A DNA stretch of 36,363 nucleotides, taken from assembly GCF_018598225.1 (NCBI RefSeq), contig NZ_JAHESF010000055.1, positions 1-36,363 on the forward strand. Reading direction: 5' to 3'. The DNA is from Chryseosolibacter histidinae (GTDB lineage: Bacteria > Bacteroidota > Bacteroidia > Cytophagales > Cyclobacteriaceae). Within the stretch, counting starts at the first letter, position 1. Each line of letters starts with the position of its first letter. Below the pieces are notes generated by a model, which worked only from the letters and a program-made list of their open reading frames with translations, made no database searches and had not been told where the DNA came from. The position numbers and the translations under genes are program-made. Shown here piece by piece: positions 17,601 to 23,925 of this stretch.

Positions 17601-18034
17601 TTGACTTATTCTTTCAATTTGTGAATCAATTAGGATACAATTTCTTCAACAGCTTCAGCAACCCACCTGGTGCGGCAGTCAACCAACCGATCGAGGTAAT
17701 GAATAGATGGCAAAGCTCAGGTGACCAAGCCGACGTTCAAAGGTTCACTCAGCGTTTTGGGTCCGACCCAAGTAATGCCTATATCAACTTTCTAAGCAAT
17801 AGTAATAAAGCAATTAGCGATGCCTCTTTTGTAAGGCTGAAAAATTTGTCAGTATCATACGACTTGCCATTGAAATTAATCGGTAAAGCAAATGCGGACA
17901 AGGCTAGGGTATATATCGTAGGGCAAAACCTTTTCACCATAACGGAATACCGAGGAATGGATCCTGAAAATCGGAATGCACGGGTCCTTCCGCCCTTAAA
18001 AGTTATTGCCGCAGGTATCCAGTTAACATTTTAA
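14648..18034 (+). CDS. SusC/RagA-type TonB-dependent outer-membrane transporter with STN domain
   Basis: The 1,128-residue protein starts with a long presequence and signal (core MRVSQVYLLILTSALVTMAS). An STN domain follows (~57-130, LKQALLEIEKQTHFRFQWD to AHIIIIPSE), then a CarboxypepD-like domain (~153-230, VTGTVKDAATQEPLAGVNII), a TonB-dependent plug (~232-385; NPLAALHGRMPGVHITQQTG, VRGRNSLRS, DPLYVIDGVPF, IESIEVLKDADATAIYGSRG) and a 22-strand barrel to the terminal IAAGIQLTF. The LKEVVVNAGYWNVKERENTGS join marks a distinct SusC subgroup. It imports a large substrate with SusD and signals through STN to FecR. SusD starts 12 bp after it. The cargo is unknown; no glycosidase is nearby, which argues against an ordinary polysaccharide locus. 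Confidence 0.95.
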   Translation: MKNTFTDLLIRKQTPFARNNITALIMRVSQVYLLILTSALVTMASPKGSGQSIENTTVKLEIVNKPLKQALLEIEKQTHFRFQWDVAIEKSFPKVNLPEGKYSVKDALDRLLQNTRLNYRQNKAHIIIIPSEEGEKRSEKVADEKAELTDASSVVLVTGTVKDAATQEPLAGVNIIVKGTTRGTTTDVEGKFGIEAEDSDVLVFSFIGFQPFETNVGGRTVIDVSMAVDVTALKEVVVNAGYWNVKERENTGSISQVSSEEIQKQPVSNPLAALHGRMPGVHITQQTGMPGGGFLIQVRGRNSLRSTSGVGDPLYVIDGVPFTSTTISSSSIGGPIFGGLGANPLNNLNPADIESIEVLKDADATAIYGSRGGNGVVLITTKKAKAGKSQVGFNFYQGVGKVTNMLDLLTTDQYLEMRREAFVNDEAVPGPTDYDLTMWDQSRYTDWQKELIGGTANTTDAQFTLSGGNTSTQFLFGGGFYRQSTVFPGDFADEKSSAHLNINHVSPDNKFKAALSFNYLADKNNLLTSDLTNQAIALAPNAPAIYDDNGNLNWENSTWINPLAALRRKYKGNTNNLIANGNLSYLILRNLSAKASIGYTNLNMRETSTNPISSRNPANTSATGIAFFGNSGISTWIVEPQLEYNASLGQGKVDILIGSTFQNSLQEGQTVGAFGFTNDALIENIQAASSVSIISTNFSEYRYNALFGRIGYKWREKYLINLTGRRDGSSRFGPDKRFANFGAVGVGWIFSEEKFINNTLSFLSFGKVRASYGVTGSDQIGDYQYLNTYSTTSNTYDGIRGLVPTRLLNQDYSWEENKKFEAALELAFLKDRLSLNSSWYRNRSSNQLVGFSLPAITGQSSIQYNLPATVENSGWEFELRATHVKTPNFTWSSSANLTIPDSKLVEYPNLAGSPYANTYVVGEPLNVVKTFQYLGVDAGTGVYTFSDLDGDGIISSPLDNQTLINLGQNFYGGFENSITYKGLQIDLFFQFVNQLGYNFFNSFSNPPGAAVNQPIEVMNRWQSSGDQADVQRFTQRFGSDPSNAYINFLSNSNKAISDASFVRLKNLSVSYDLPLKLIGKANADKARVYIVGQNLFTITEYRGMDPENRNARVLPPLKVIAAGIQLTF

Positions 18035-18046
18035 ATATCCTTTAAC

Positions 18047-19471
18047 ATGAACTCGAAAATGTACTTTCATAAATTGATCGGAAATTTGTTGCATGTAATT
18101 TCTGTCACTGGTATTACGTTCATGGGTGCGTCCTGTGATGAATTCGTTGCAATTGACCCGCCGAAGAATCAAATAAGCGGCTCAACTGTTTTCACCAATA
18201 ACTCAACAGTTACATCTGCGATTAGTGCCATTTACATTGAAATGATGAGTAACTCAGGCTTTATGAGTGGCGGATCATCAAGCTTAACTGTACTCGCCGG
18301 TATTTCATCGGATGAGTTAATTAACTTTCAAACCAATGCCGACTACGTAGGTTTTTCTAACAACGCGATACTTCCAAAAAATTCTATTTTGAAGAGCCAA
18401 CTATGGGACACAGGTTACAAGTACATATTTTATGCTAACTCAATATTAGATGGCCTCAACGGTTCAACTGGCATAACGCCGGACTTAAAAAAACAAGTTG
18501 AGGGCGAAGCCTATTTTGTAAGAGCATTTTGCAACTTCTACTTAGTAAACCTATTTGGTGATATTCCGGTAATAACAACAACAGATTACAGGGTTAATCG
18601 AATTGCGTCCAGAGCACCATCAAACACTGTATATGATCAGATTATTGCTGATTTGCAACAGGCTCAAACGTTGCTCTCCAATGATTACTCGTTTTCTGGC
18701 GGTAAGAGAATTCGCCCGAATAGATGGGCTGCAACCGCGCTTCTGGCGAGAGTATATCTATACTTGCAAGATTGGGGCAAGGCCGAAGCACTTTCAACTG
18801 AGGTGATCTCAAATACACAAGTTTATACACTGAAGGATATTAACTCTGTTTTCCTTGCTAATAGCTCTGAAGCCATTTGGCAACTTATGCCCGTTCAATC
18901 AGGTTTTAATACAAACGAAGGAGCGATTTTTATATCCTCGTCGACACCTCAAGTCGCAGCTCTCACAAATGATTTATTAAGCGCATTTGAACCTAACGAC
19001 AATCGCAAGGCTGCCTGGGTTGGCAGTGTTACTGTCGGATCGAATATTTTCCATTTTCCATATAAATATAAGGTTAAAGCCGGTTCTGTAATCACTGAGT
19101 ATTCAATGATTTTGCGTCTTGCCGAGCAGTACCTAATTAGAGCCGAATCCAGAGCGCAGCAGAGTAAAATTGACGATGCAATTTCAGATGTTGATGCTCT
19201 TCGCGTAAGAGCGGGGTTGCCTCCGATCAAACAAACAAATCCAGGAATTACTAAACCTGACTTGTTGGTGGCAATTGAAAAGGAACGTAGGATAGAACTC
19301 TTTTCTGAGTGGGGACATCGCTGGCTTGATCTTAAACGGACAGCGAGAGCAGACGAAATAATGCGGCTCATAAAAGGTTCTAATTGGGAGTCGACAGATG
19401 TACTATATCCGATTCCACAGGGAGAGAGAGAGAATAATCCAAGTTTATCACAAAATGCTGGGTACAATTAA
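18047..19471 (+). CDS. SusD/RagB-type substrate-binding lipoprotein
   Basis: The 474-residue surface lipoprotein has lipobox GASC (Cys30), then DEFVAIDPPKNQISGSTVF, a typical SusD start. The middle shows the TPR-like helical core (VEGEAYFVRAFCNFYLVNLFGDIPVIT, RPNRWAATALLARVYLYLQDW) and the C-terminus the SusD signature (EYSMILRLAEQYLIRAESRAQ, DALRVRAGLP, EKERRIELFSEWGHRWLDLKR, LYPIPQGE). It forms the lid over the SusC barrel. At 474 residues it is on the short side for the family. A strong hairpin lies just after the stop, before the thioredoxin-like gene. The start could also be Met5; both keep the signal. Confidence 0.95.
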   Translation: MNSKMYFHKLIGNLLHVISVTGITFMGASCDEFVAIDPPKNQISGSTVFTNNSTVTSAISAIYIEMMSNSGFMSGGSSSLTVLAGISSDELINFQTNADYVGFSNNAILPKNSILKSQLWDTGYKYIFYANSILDGLNGSTGITPDLKKQVEGEAYFVRAFCNFYLVNLFGDIPVITTTDYRVNRIASRAPSNTVYDQIIADLQQAQTLLSNDYSFSGGKRIRPNRWAATALLARVYLYLQDWGKAEALSTEVISNTQVYTLKDINSVFLANSSEAIWQLMPVQSGFNTNEGAIFISSSTPQVAALTNDLLSAFEPNDNRKAAWVGSVTVGSNIFHFPYKYKVKAGSVITEYSMILRLAEQYLIRAESRAQQSKIDDAISDVDALRVRAGLPPIKQTNPGITKPDLLVAIEKERRIELFSEWGHRWLDLKRTARADEIMRLIKGSNWESTDVLYPIPQGERENNPSLSQNAGYN

Positions 19472-19478
19472 ACAATTG

Positions 19479-19508
19479 GTGAAAGTTCCTAGATCCTGGA
19501 ACTTTCAC
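19479..19508 (+). terminator. Hairpin (terminator or attenuator) between SusD and TlpA-like genes
   Basis: GTGAAAGTTCC (19479-19489) pairs perfectly with GGAACTTTCAC (19498-19508) across an 8-nt loop; TTAAATTTTATA follows. It is short of a full T-tract, so partial termination or mRNA processing fits better than full termination. Confidence 0.65.
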
Positions 19509-19526
19509 TTAAATTTTATACTTGTA

Positions 19527-20861
19527 ATGAATACAAAAACTTTCATTCTTACTATACTTTTCTTTCAGTCTAATTTTGGATGGGCACAAATTGGAGATCA
19601 GAGAAGTTCTGATTATCAACCGCTAAAGGTCGGCGACCCAGTTCCAAATTACACTTTGGTTAACCTCATTAACTATCCTTCTAAAACCGTTAGACTAGAG
19701 GATTTTAGAGGCAAATTACTTATTCTTGAATTTTGGGATTCTTACTGTACTCCTTGCATCGAAGGTTTTCCAAAAATGATGGATCTTCAAAGAGAATTTG
19801 CAAGTCATATCCAAATTATTCTGGTGAACCAGAAGGAAAATGTGAACCGGGTACGACAATTTTTTGATAAAAGAAAGAGACTTACAAATGTTAATGTAAC
19901 CCTCCCAACAGTCTGTGGAGACACAATTCTAGGAAGTTACTTATTCAAGCACACTTCCGTACCACATGTAGTTTGGATAAATAAAAGCGGGATCGTGAAT
20001 TCCATAACACTTGCTGATGTTGTAAATGCGAAAAATATTCAGAAACTACTAAACAACGAAAGCTATGTGCTACCACAAAAAGCCTCTTACAGTTCTGCGA
20101 ATTTGGATTACAGCAAGCCATTGTTTTTAAATGGTAATGGCAGAATTGGGGATAGTTTGTTATGGCAAACGGTACTTTCAAAAAGAGTACCTGGTGTTCC
20201 TCAATTTCATAAAATCTCAGCAGACAAACGCGAGGGGTACTTTATTGCTGCGAATCTTTCGATTAGAGACCTATTCCGGTTAGCTTATGATAATTGTGGC
20301 TCGTTTTATTACAATTCAAACCTAGCCAATCTGAGGCAAACAATTTTGGAAGTTAGAGACTCGGCAAAGTATGTTCCAAAAAAGGACGGCGAAATGCAGT
20401 GGCAAAATTTTTATACCTATCAGTTGATTGCACCGAGGCAGTCTTTGCAAAAATTATTGGAAACTATGCGAAACGACCTAGCGAAATATTTCCAACTTGA
20501 TGTTAGAGTCGAGAAAAGGAGAATGAAATGCCTTGTGCTGTCTGCAAGCGACACAACAATTATCGCATATAAGTCGGGGGATGCAGTACTAAAAGTAACC
20601 GACACGGATGTGAAACTCAATAAGGTCAAATTGACTAATTTCATTGAAACCCTTCGAGAAGTTTCAAATCGTCACGATTACCTACCATTCCCAATTATCG
20701 ATGAAACCAATTTTAAAGGTGAAGTCGGTGGAATGGAGTTTTCTACGAATGTGTACAACAGTCAAGCCTTGGATTTAGCCCTTCAAAAATATAAAATGCG
20801 CCTAACTTTGGAACATCGGATCATCGATGTGCTCGTAATTAGCGAAGCAAGGAATGAATAA
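19527..20861 (+). CDS. TlpA-like thioredoxin-fold protein with a DUF3738-like C-terminal domain
   Basis: I use the ATG at 19527 (MNTKTFILTILFFQSNFGWAQ, a signal peptide); an upstream reading to 19398 only overlaps SusD. The 444-residue product has a redoxin domain at ~33-175 with LILEFWDSYCTPCIEGFPKM, so the redox pair is Cys74/Cys77. The remaining ~260 residues look like a DUF3738-type module: ISADKREGYFIAANLSIRDLFRLAY near its start, LQKLLETMRNDLAKYFQLDV, NFIETLREVSNRHDYLPFPI, DETNFKGEV and VLVISEARNE at the end. It probably acts as a periplasmic thiol-disulfide enzyme. It faces the MauE-like and small cysteine-protein genes on the other strand, the likely redox partners. The DUF3738 match is from memory of the motif order. 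Confidence 0.85.
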   Translation: MNTKTFILTILFFQSNFGWAQIGDQRSSDYQPLKVGDPVPNYTLVNLINYPSKTVRLEDFRGKLLILEFWDSYCTPCIEGFPKMMDLQREFASHIQIILVNQKENVNRVRQFFDKRKRLTNVNVTLPTVCGDTILGSYLFKHTSVPHVVWINKSGIVNSITLADVVNAKNIQKLLNNESYVLPQKASYSSANLDYSKPLFLNGNGRIGDSLLWQTVLSKRVPGVPQFHKISADKREGYFIAANLSIRDLFRLAYDNCGSFYYNSNLANLRQTILEVRDSAKYVPKKDGEMQWQNFYTYQLIAPRQSLQKLLETMRNDLAKYFQLDVRVEKRRMKCLVLSASDTTIIAYKSGDAVLKVTDTDVKLNKVKLTNFIETLREVSNRHDYLPFPIIDETNFKGEVGGMEFSTNVYNSQALDLALQKYKMRLTLEHRIIDVLVISEARNE

Positions 20862-20875
20862 TTAACGGCTCTATT

Positions 20876-21940
20876 TTATTCACTTGAAATGAAATACTTT
20901 GGAACTAGTTCGTATTTAAGGATAAAATGATCATACAAGGCAATCAGCATATTATTATAGACTCGAAAGGTTCGAATTTTCTTGCTGTCAGTATTCAGTA
21001 AGTAGAAGCTAAACTTATATGTATTGTTCCTCAAATCGTACACGTCGATGACTGAAGCAGATTTAAATAATTCAGCGTCCTCGTTCTCGGCTAGAAGATT
21101 GGAATTAACAAACAACCAATTTCCTGAAACGCAGCTTTCCTTGTTCACTATTAATGGCGGAGCAGAGAGTGTTAACGTAGAATTTACTTGGGCAACCTTA
21201 ATCTTTGCCCTGCTTATCGTGTCGATTGTGTTACCCCGGTAAATCAGGTTCATATTTGTATCCATGCAGATGAATTGGTTTCTATAATAGTAGACGTAGG
21301 TTAAGTAGCCCAGGGCTCTGTTGTAGTGTAGCATTCCATCAGTGCAAAAAATACCATCTATTTGTTTCTGGAGGAGCGCGTCATTAAAAGTTGTAGAAAA
21401 TGGAGTAAAAGCTTCCTTTCCTAGAATATAGGAGTTTGTTCTTGAACTCATCGATCTTAGGCCAAATGAAGCATTACTTATTGGCACTGATTCTATGAAG
21501 TAGGCACTGTCAAACTGGAAACGCTGCGGCTCCCAGGTGGTTAAATTGCCTTTAAATATTGCAGGGAGCACTCCATCCATTATGAAAAAGTTTGGTGAAT
21601 CAACAGCTATTCGCGGATTCCTCCATTTTAATTTTTTTATTTCGTCGGGTCTGATGTTGACTTCCAGTGCGCTACCTAAGGAGCTATCTATTTTTAACAA
21701 ACGGAACGGGGCGGTTTGGCTTCCTAAATAAATATGCGACGATGTCGCACCAGCGATATAGAAAGAATTGTATTTTATATCAAGCTTGCTAGGTAAATCT
21801 ACCGGATGAGGCGGGAACAAGCGAATAAAGCTATTCCTGCGATGGTTTAGATTATCCGAAAGAAGAAAAAGTAAAAAAACCGATGCAATGCCTAGAAAAC
21901 CTAAGCAACTTAAAACAATTCCGTTTTGCCTTGAAGTCAT
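20876..21940 (-). CDS. Membrane-anchored exported protein, possible six-bladed beta-propeller
   Basis: The 354-residue protein has one N-terminal membrane helix (~8-28, IVLSCLGFLGIASVFLLFLL) and a large beta-rich periplasmic region with recurring short hydrophobic strands and aromatic turns (FYIAGATSSHIYLGSQ, PRIAVDSPNFFIMDG, GYLTYVYYYRNQFICMDTNM, IRTFRVYNNMLIALYDHFIL). This resembles propeller proteins of Bacteroidota that accompany small exported peptides, but no diagnostic motif is present. It is the last gene of the minus-strand run after the small cysteine proteins, separated from them by a strong hairpin. Its stop is 14 bp from the convergent thioredoxin-like gene. It may bind or process the small proteins; that is inference. 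Confidence 0.7.
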   Translation of the reverse strand: MTSRQNGIVLSCLGFLGIASVFLLFLLSDNLNHRRNSFIRLFPPHPVDLPSKLDIKYNSFYIAGATSSHIYLGSQTAPFRLLKIDSSLGSALEVNIRPDEIKKLKWRNPRIAVDSPNFFIMDGVLPAIFKGNLTTWEPQRFQFDSAYFIESVPISNASFGLRSMSSRTNSYILGKEAFTPFSTTFNDALLQKQIDGIFCTDGMLHYNRALGYLTYVYYYRNQFICMDTNMNLIYRGNTIDTISRAKIKVAQVNSTLTLSAPPLIVNKESCVSGNWLFVNSNLLAENEDAELFKSASVIDVYDLRNNTYKFSFYLLNTDSKKIRTFRVYNNMLIALYDHFILKYELVPKYFISSE

Positions 21941-21977
21941 ATTGTCAATACTTTTTTCGAGAAGAAGAATAACAACA

Positions 21978-22011
21978 TTGAAATTGGCAGAATACCTTCT
22001 GCCAATTTCAA
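21978..22011 (-). terminator. 15-bp perfect hairpin after the last small-protein gene
   Basis: TTGAAATTGGCAGAA (21978-21992) pairs perfectly with TTCTGCCAATTTCAA (21997-22011) around a TACC loop. It begins 10 bp after the stop of the small protein gene at 22021. On the minus strand TGTTGTTATTCTTCTTCTC follows, a T-rich tail, so it can terminate or attenuate transcription before the propeller-like gene. Confidence 0.8.
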
Positions 22012-22020
22012 TATCTGATA

Positions 22021-22284
22021 TTAAGGAGTAGAAGGCCTTCTGAGGGCAGTTGTACAGTTTGTCACGTCAAATGCTAGAGGCGTGCCGGTGGTGTTCACTG
22101 TACATTGAGCTCCACCATTGGCAGTGGTGCAATTGTCTTGCACAGTTTGGAATGTAGAAGAACAATCTCCCGCTCCACTGATTTGGTATTTTGAATCATT
22201 CGTGAAAAGGCTTTCTGAAGCAAATGCGCCTGCGATTGCAAATACGAAAGCAAAAATACTCAGTGCAATTTTTGACTTTTTCAT
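22021..22284 (-). CDS. Small exported four-cysteine protein, copy A (DUF6520-like)
   Basis: The 87-residue protein has a signal peptide (MKKSKIALSIFAFVFAIAGA, cleavage near AFA-S at 22-23) and a ~65-residue mature part with four cysteines at 41, 52, 61 and 77 (spacing C-x10-C-x8-C-x15-C) and threonine-rich strands (CTVNTTGTPLAFDVTNC). An even number of cysteines in an exported protein suggests two disulfides. The start resembles small Bacteroidota proteins annotated DUF6520; I hold that name loosely. It is a recent duplicate of the gene at 22383 and differs at few positions, with an extra STP tail. The upstream MauE-like gene and the facing thioredoxin-like gene are possible disulfide partners. 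Confidence 0.85.
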   Translation of the reverse strand: MKKSKIALSIFAFVFAIAGAFASESLFTNDSKYQISGAGDCSSTFQTVQDNCTTANGGAQCTVNTTGTPLAFDVTNCTTALRRPSTP

Positions 22285-22382
22285 AAGTTAAAGTGTTTGC
22301 TTTGATTTAATAGTCCTACTCTTTTTCAGGTTTTCGGTTTCCCCTGTTTTCGCGCAAAGAATTTAATTGAGCGCGCTGATAT

Positions 22383-22637
22383 TTACGGCCTATTGAGGGC
22401 ACTTGAACAGTTTGTCACGTCCCAAGCTAAGGGCGTTCCGGTGGTGTTCACTGTACATTGAAGTCCACCATTTGCAGTGGAGCAATTGTTTTGCACAGTT
22501 TGGAATGTAGAAGAACAATCTCCCGCTCCACTGATTTGGTATTTTGAATCATTCGTGAAAAGGCTTTCTGAAGCAAATGCGCCTGCGATTGCAAATACGA
22601 AAGCAAAAATACTCAATGCAATTTTTGACTTTTTCAT
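22383..22637 (-). CDS. Small exported four-cysteine protein, copy B (DUF6520-like)
   Basis: The 84-residue protein is nearly the same as copy A: the first 50 residues, including the signal peptide, are identical. The cysteines are at 41, 52, 61 and 77 again. Differences are conservative (D51N near VQNNC, GGLQC, AWDVTNCSSALN). It stops in NRP where copy A continues. The duplicated upstream region suggests that both copies share the same control. High similarity means recent duplication or ongoing gene conversion. Mature protein is expected in the periplasm or outside the cell. Confidence 0.85.
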   Translation of the reverse strand: MKKSKIALSIFAFVFAIAGAFASESLFTNDSKYQISGAGDCSSTFQTVQNNCSTANGGLQCTVNTTGTPLAWDVTNCSSALNRP

Positions 22638-22748
22638 AAGTTAAGTGTTTGCTTTGATTTAATAGTCCTACTCTCTTTCAGGTTTTCGGTTTCCCCTGTT
22701 TTTTATCGCGCAATAAAAATTCGTTTGAGCGTACTTGATATTAAGCGC

Positions 22749-23036
22749 CTAATATGATGATCGATAAAGAGGCGAAATGCACATGTAGGAAGATGCTTTC
22801 ATGTGATAAGCCGAAGCTACTTCTGTTGAGAATGAACCTTGAACAAGTACTGTACACTGGACACCGAAATTAGTGGGTGCACAGCCACTTTCTAAAGTGC
22901 TCATGGCTTCAAGACATTCCTCATTCATGGTGCTCCCAAAAATCCCACTTGTTGGGAAGCTATATTCAGTCGCAATCGCGCTGAAGAGGCCTAGACAAAA
23001 GAACAAAGTTGTGAATGACGCTTTAAGCTTATCCAT
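22749..23036 (-). CDS. Small exported cysteine protein, divergent third copy
   Basis: The 95-residue protein has a signal peptide (MDKLKASFTTLFFCLGLFSA) and a mature part with cysteines at 41, 52 and 61, exactly the positions in copies A and B, and a last cysteine at 86 instead of 77. GVQCTV matches G(A/L)QCTV of the other copies, and the block ESGCAPTNFGVQC aligns with DNCTTANGGAQC. It lies 10 bp after the MauE-like gene on the same strand and so is the first small-protein gene of the run. It is clearly a paralogue, although overall identity is low. Confidence 0.82.
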   Translation of the reverse strand: MDKLKASFTTLFFCLGLFSAIATEYSFPTSGIFGSTMNEECLEAMSTLESGCAPTNFGVQCTVLVQGSFSTEVASAYHMKASSYMCISPLYRSSY

Positions 23037-23046
23037 AGAAATTCCT

Positions 23047-23502
23047 TTAGTTACCTGGAGGTGTAGCCATTATAATTGCATTTTTGCTTTCGATTTGCTG
23101 TTTTGCTTGTAATGTCGATCCCGCAATGGCTAACATTACAAATGCTATATTAAAAACTAAATGTTCGTTCCATCCGAGCCTTGATAGTACTCCGCCACAT
23201 GAACAGGGAATGTATTCGCTGAAGTTCAGGATAGCAATGATGTATGAAGTAAATATTACCATCAAAGTATATGATGCGTACAGCGCTACTTGCCGAAATC
23301 GTGACAAGGATAATAAGACGGCAATTATAATTTCAAGCATTGGAACTATCCACATTACCCACCCCGCAATCGCCGTAAGCATTGGCGACTGCTGAAGTTG
23401 AACGCGAAATTTCTCCATGTCCATCAACTTGTTAACTGCCGCATACACAAACAGCAATATGAATAGCAGACAGATAATCTCAATGGCTATATTTTTCTTC
23501 AT
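23047..23502 (-). CDS. MauE/DoxX-type redox-associated membrane protein
   Basis: The 151-residue protein has four predicted helices (~6-24, 42-63, 70-93, 114-130). Between helices 3 and 4 it carries YIPCSCGGVLSRLGWNEH, a CxC motif (Cys100/Cys102) of the type seen in MauE-like membrane proteins. MauE is needed, with the thioredoxin-like MauD, for disulfide formation in the small subunit of methylamine dehydrogenase. Here the gene lies directly upstream of three small four-cysteine exported proteins and faces a TlpA-like gene, which suggests a comparable role. It is the likely first gene of the minus-strand transcript. No methylamine dehydrogenase genes are present. Confidence 0.86.
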   Translation of the reverse strand: MKKNIAIEIICLLFILLFVYAAVNKLMDMEKFRVQLQQSPMLTAIAGWVMWIVPMLEIIIAVLLSLSRFRQVALYASYTLMVIFTSYIIAILNFSEYIPCSCGGVLSRLGWNEHLVFNIAFVMLAIAGSTLQAKQQIESKNAIIMATPPGN

Positions 23503-23925
23503 ATAAGACTAGTAAGGAAATTTTCATTAACAAGTGCGGTCTCGGCAGCAGAAAATCAAATCCATGATAAGCATTCTATTGCTAATATTTTGGATTCAAC
23601 ATCTTTGTCAACTGCTCATTCGTAAATCCGTTTTTGCCAATGTGAGTTGATGAAATTAAAAAACGATACAGAATCCAGCTACCATCCAGGTCTTCTCGGC
23701 CACCTGAACGGTAGCACAGATCCTGATAATCCCGTCCGCACGTTTAGGTTAAGGCCAAAATATTTATGCAATACGATCCCCTTAGAGTAGCCGGAGTGGA
23801 GCGGAAACCCCAGCTACCATCAAAGGCTAGTTGATCGAATTTGAACTACACCGTCTATGTAGTAGTCATTCCGTTGTGATGATGTAAATGTACATTCTGA
23901 AAAGTGCACCAAAGGGACCTGAGAC
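23503..23925. other. Non-coding region with gene debris upstream of the MauE-like gene
   Basis: This 423-bp space separates the MauE-like gene from an AraC-type gene on the same strand. It contains a start-less reading frame (23582-23743), two copies of CCAGCTACCATC at ~23673 and ~23810, a GGAGCGGAAACCC motif (23798-23810) that recurs at ~34950, and a 10-bp palindrome AATGTACATT (23884-23893). The MauE promoter should lie near 23503-23580, but I found no convincing -7 element. Confidence 0.4.
23582..23743 (-). pseudogene. Start-less 53-codon reading frame, probable gene remnant
   Basis: A stop-to-stop frame on the minus strand encodes 53 residues that look protein-like (for example GREDLDGSWILYRFLISS and THIGKNGFTNEQLTKMLN) before TAG at 23584-23582. 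It has no ATG, GTG or TTG at its beginning; TAA precedes it in the same frame at 23746-23744. A DGSW word also recurs in the same frame upstream (~23815). It may be the C-terminal remnant of a lost gene. I do not recognise the family. Confidence 0.3.

Larger units (their letters stand above)
22017..22742. repeat. Tandem duplication of a ~360-bp unit (small-protein gene plus upstream region)
   Basis: Unit 1 (~22017-22377) and unit 2 (~22378-22737) are near-identical, with the junction motif GATATT recurring at 22017, 22378 and 22737, a spacing of 361 and 359 bp. The copied stretch includes the coding region and the shared upstream segment with AGTGTTTGCTTTGATTTAAT and GGTTTTCGGTTTCCCCTG. The third gene at 22749 lies in the same register but has diverged. 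Confidence 0.85.

Noticed and set aside
12612-19471. Classic polysaccharide utilisation locus
   Set aside because: SusC/SusD with sigma/FecR are present, but no glycoside hydrolase, lyase or sulfatase is found nearby.
19398-19526. N-terminal extension of the TlpA-like protein
   Set aside because: It overlaps the SusD coding end and the hairpin; the signal peptide starts at 19527.
22017-22742. CRISPR array at the repeated region
   Set aside because: The repeats are ~360 bp units with protein-coding frames, not short repeats with unique spacers.
22021-23036. Ribosomally made peptides with a double-glycine leader
   Set aside because: The starts are ordinary Sec-type signal peptides and no peptidase-containing ABC transporter or modifying enzyme is nearby.
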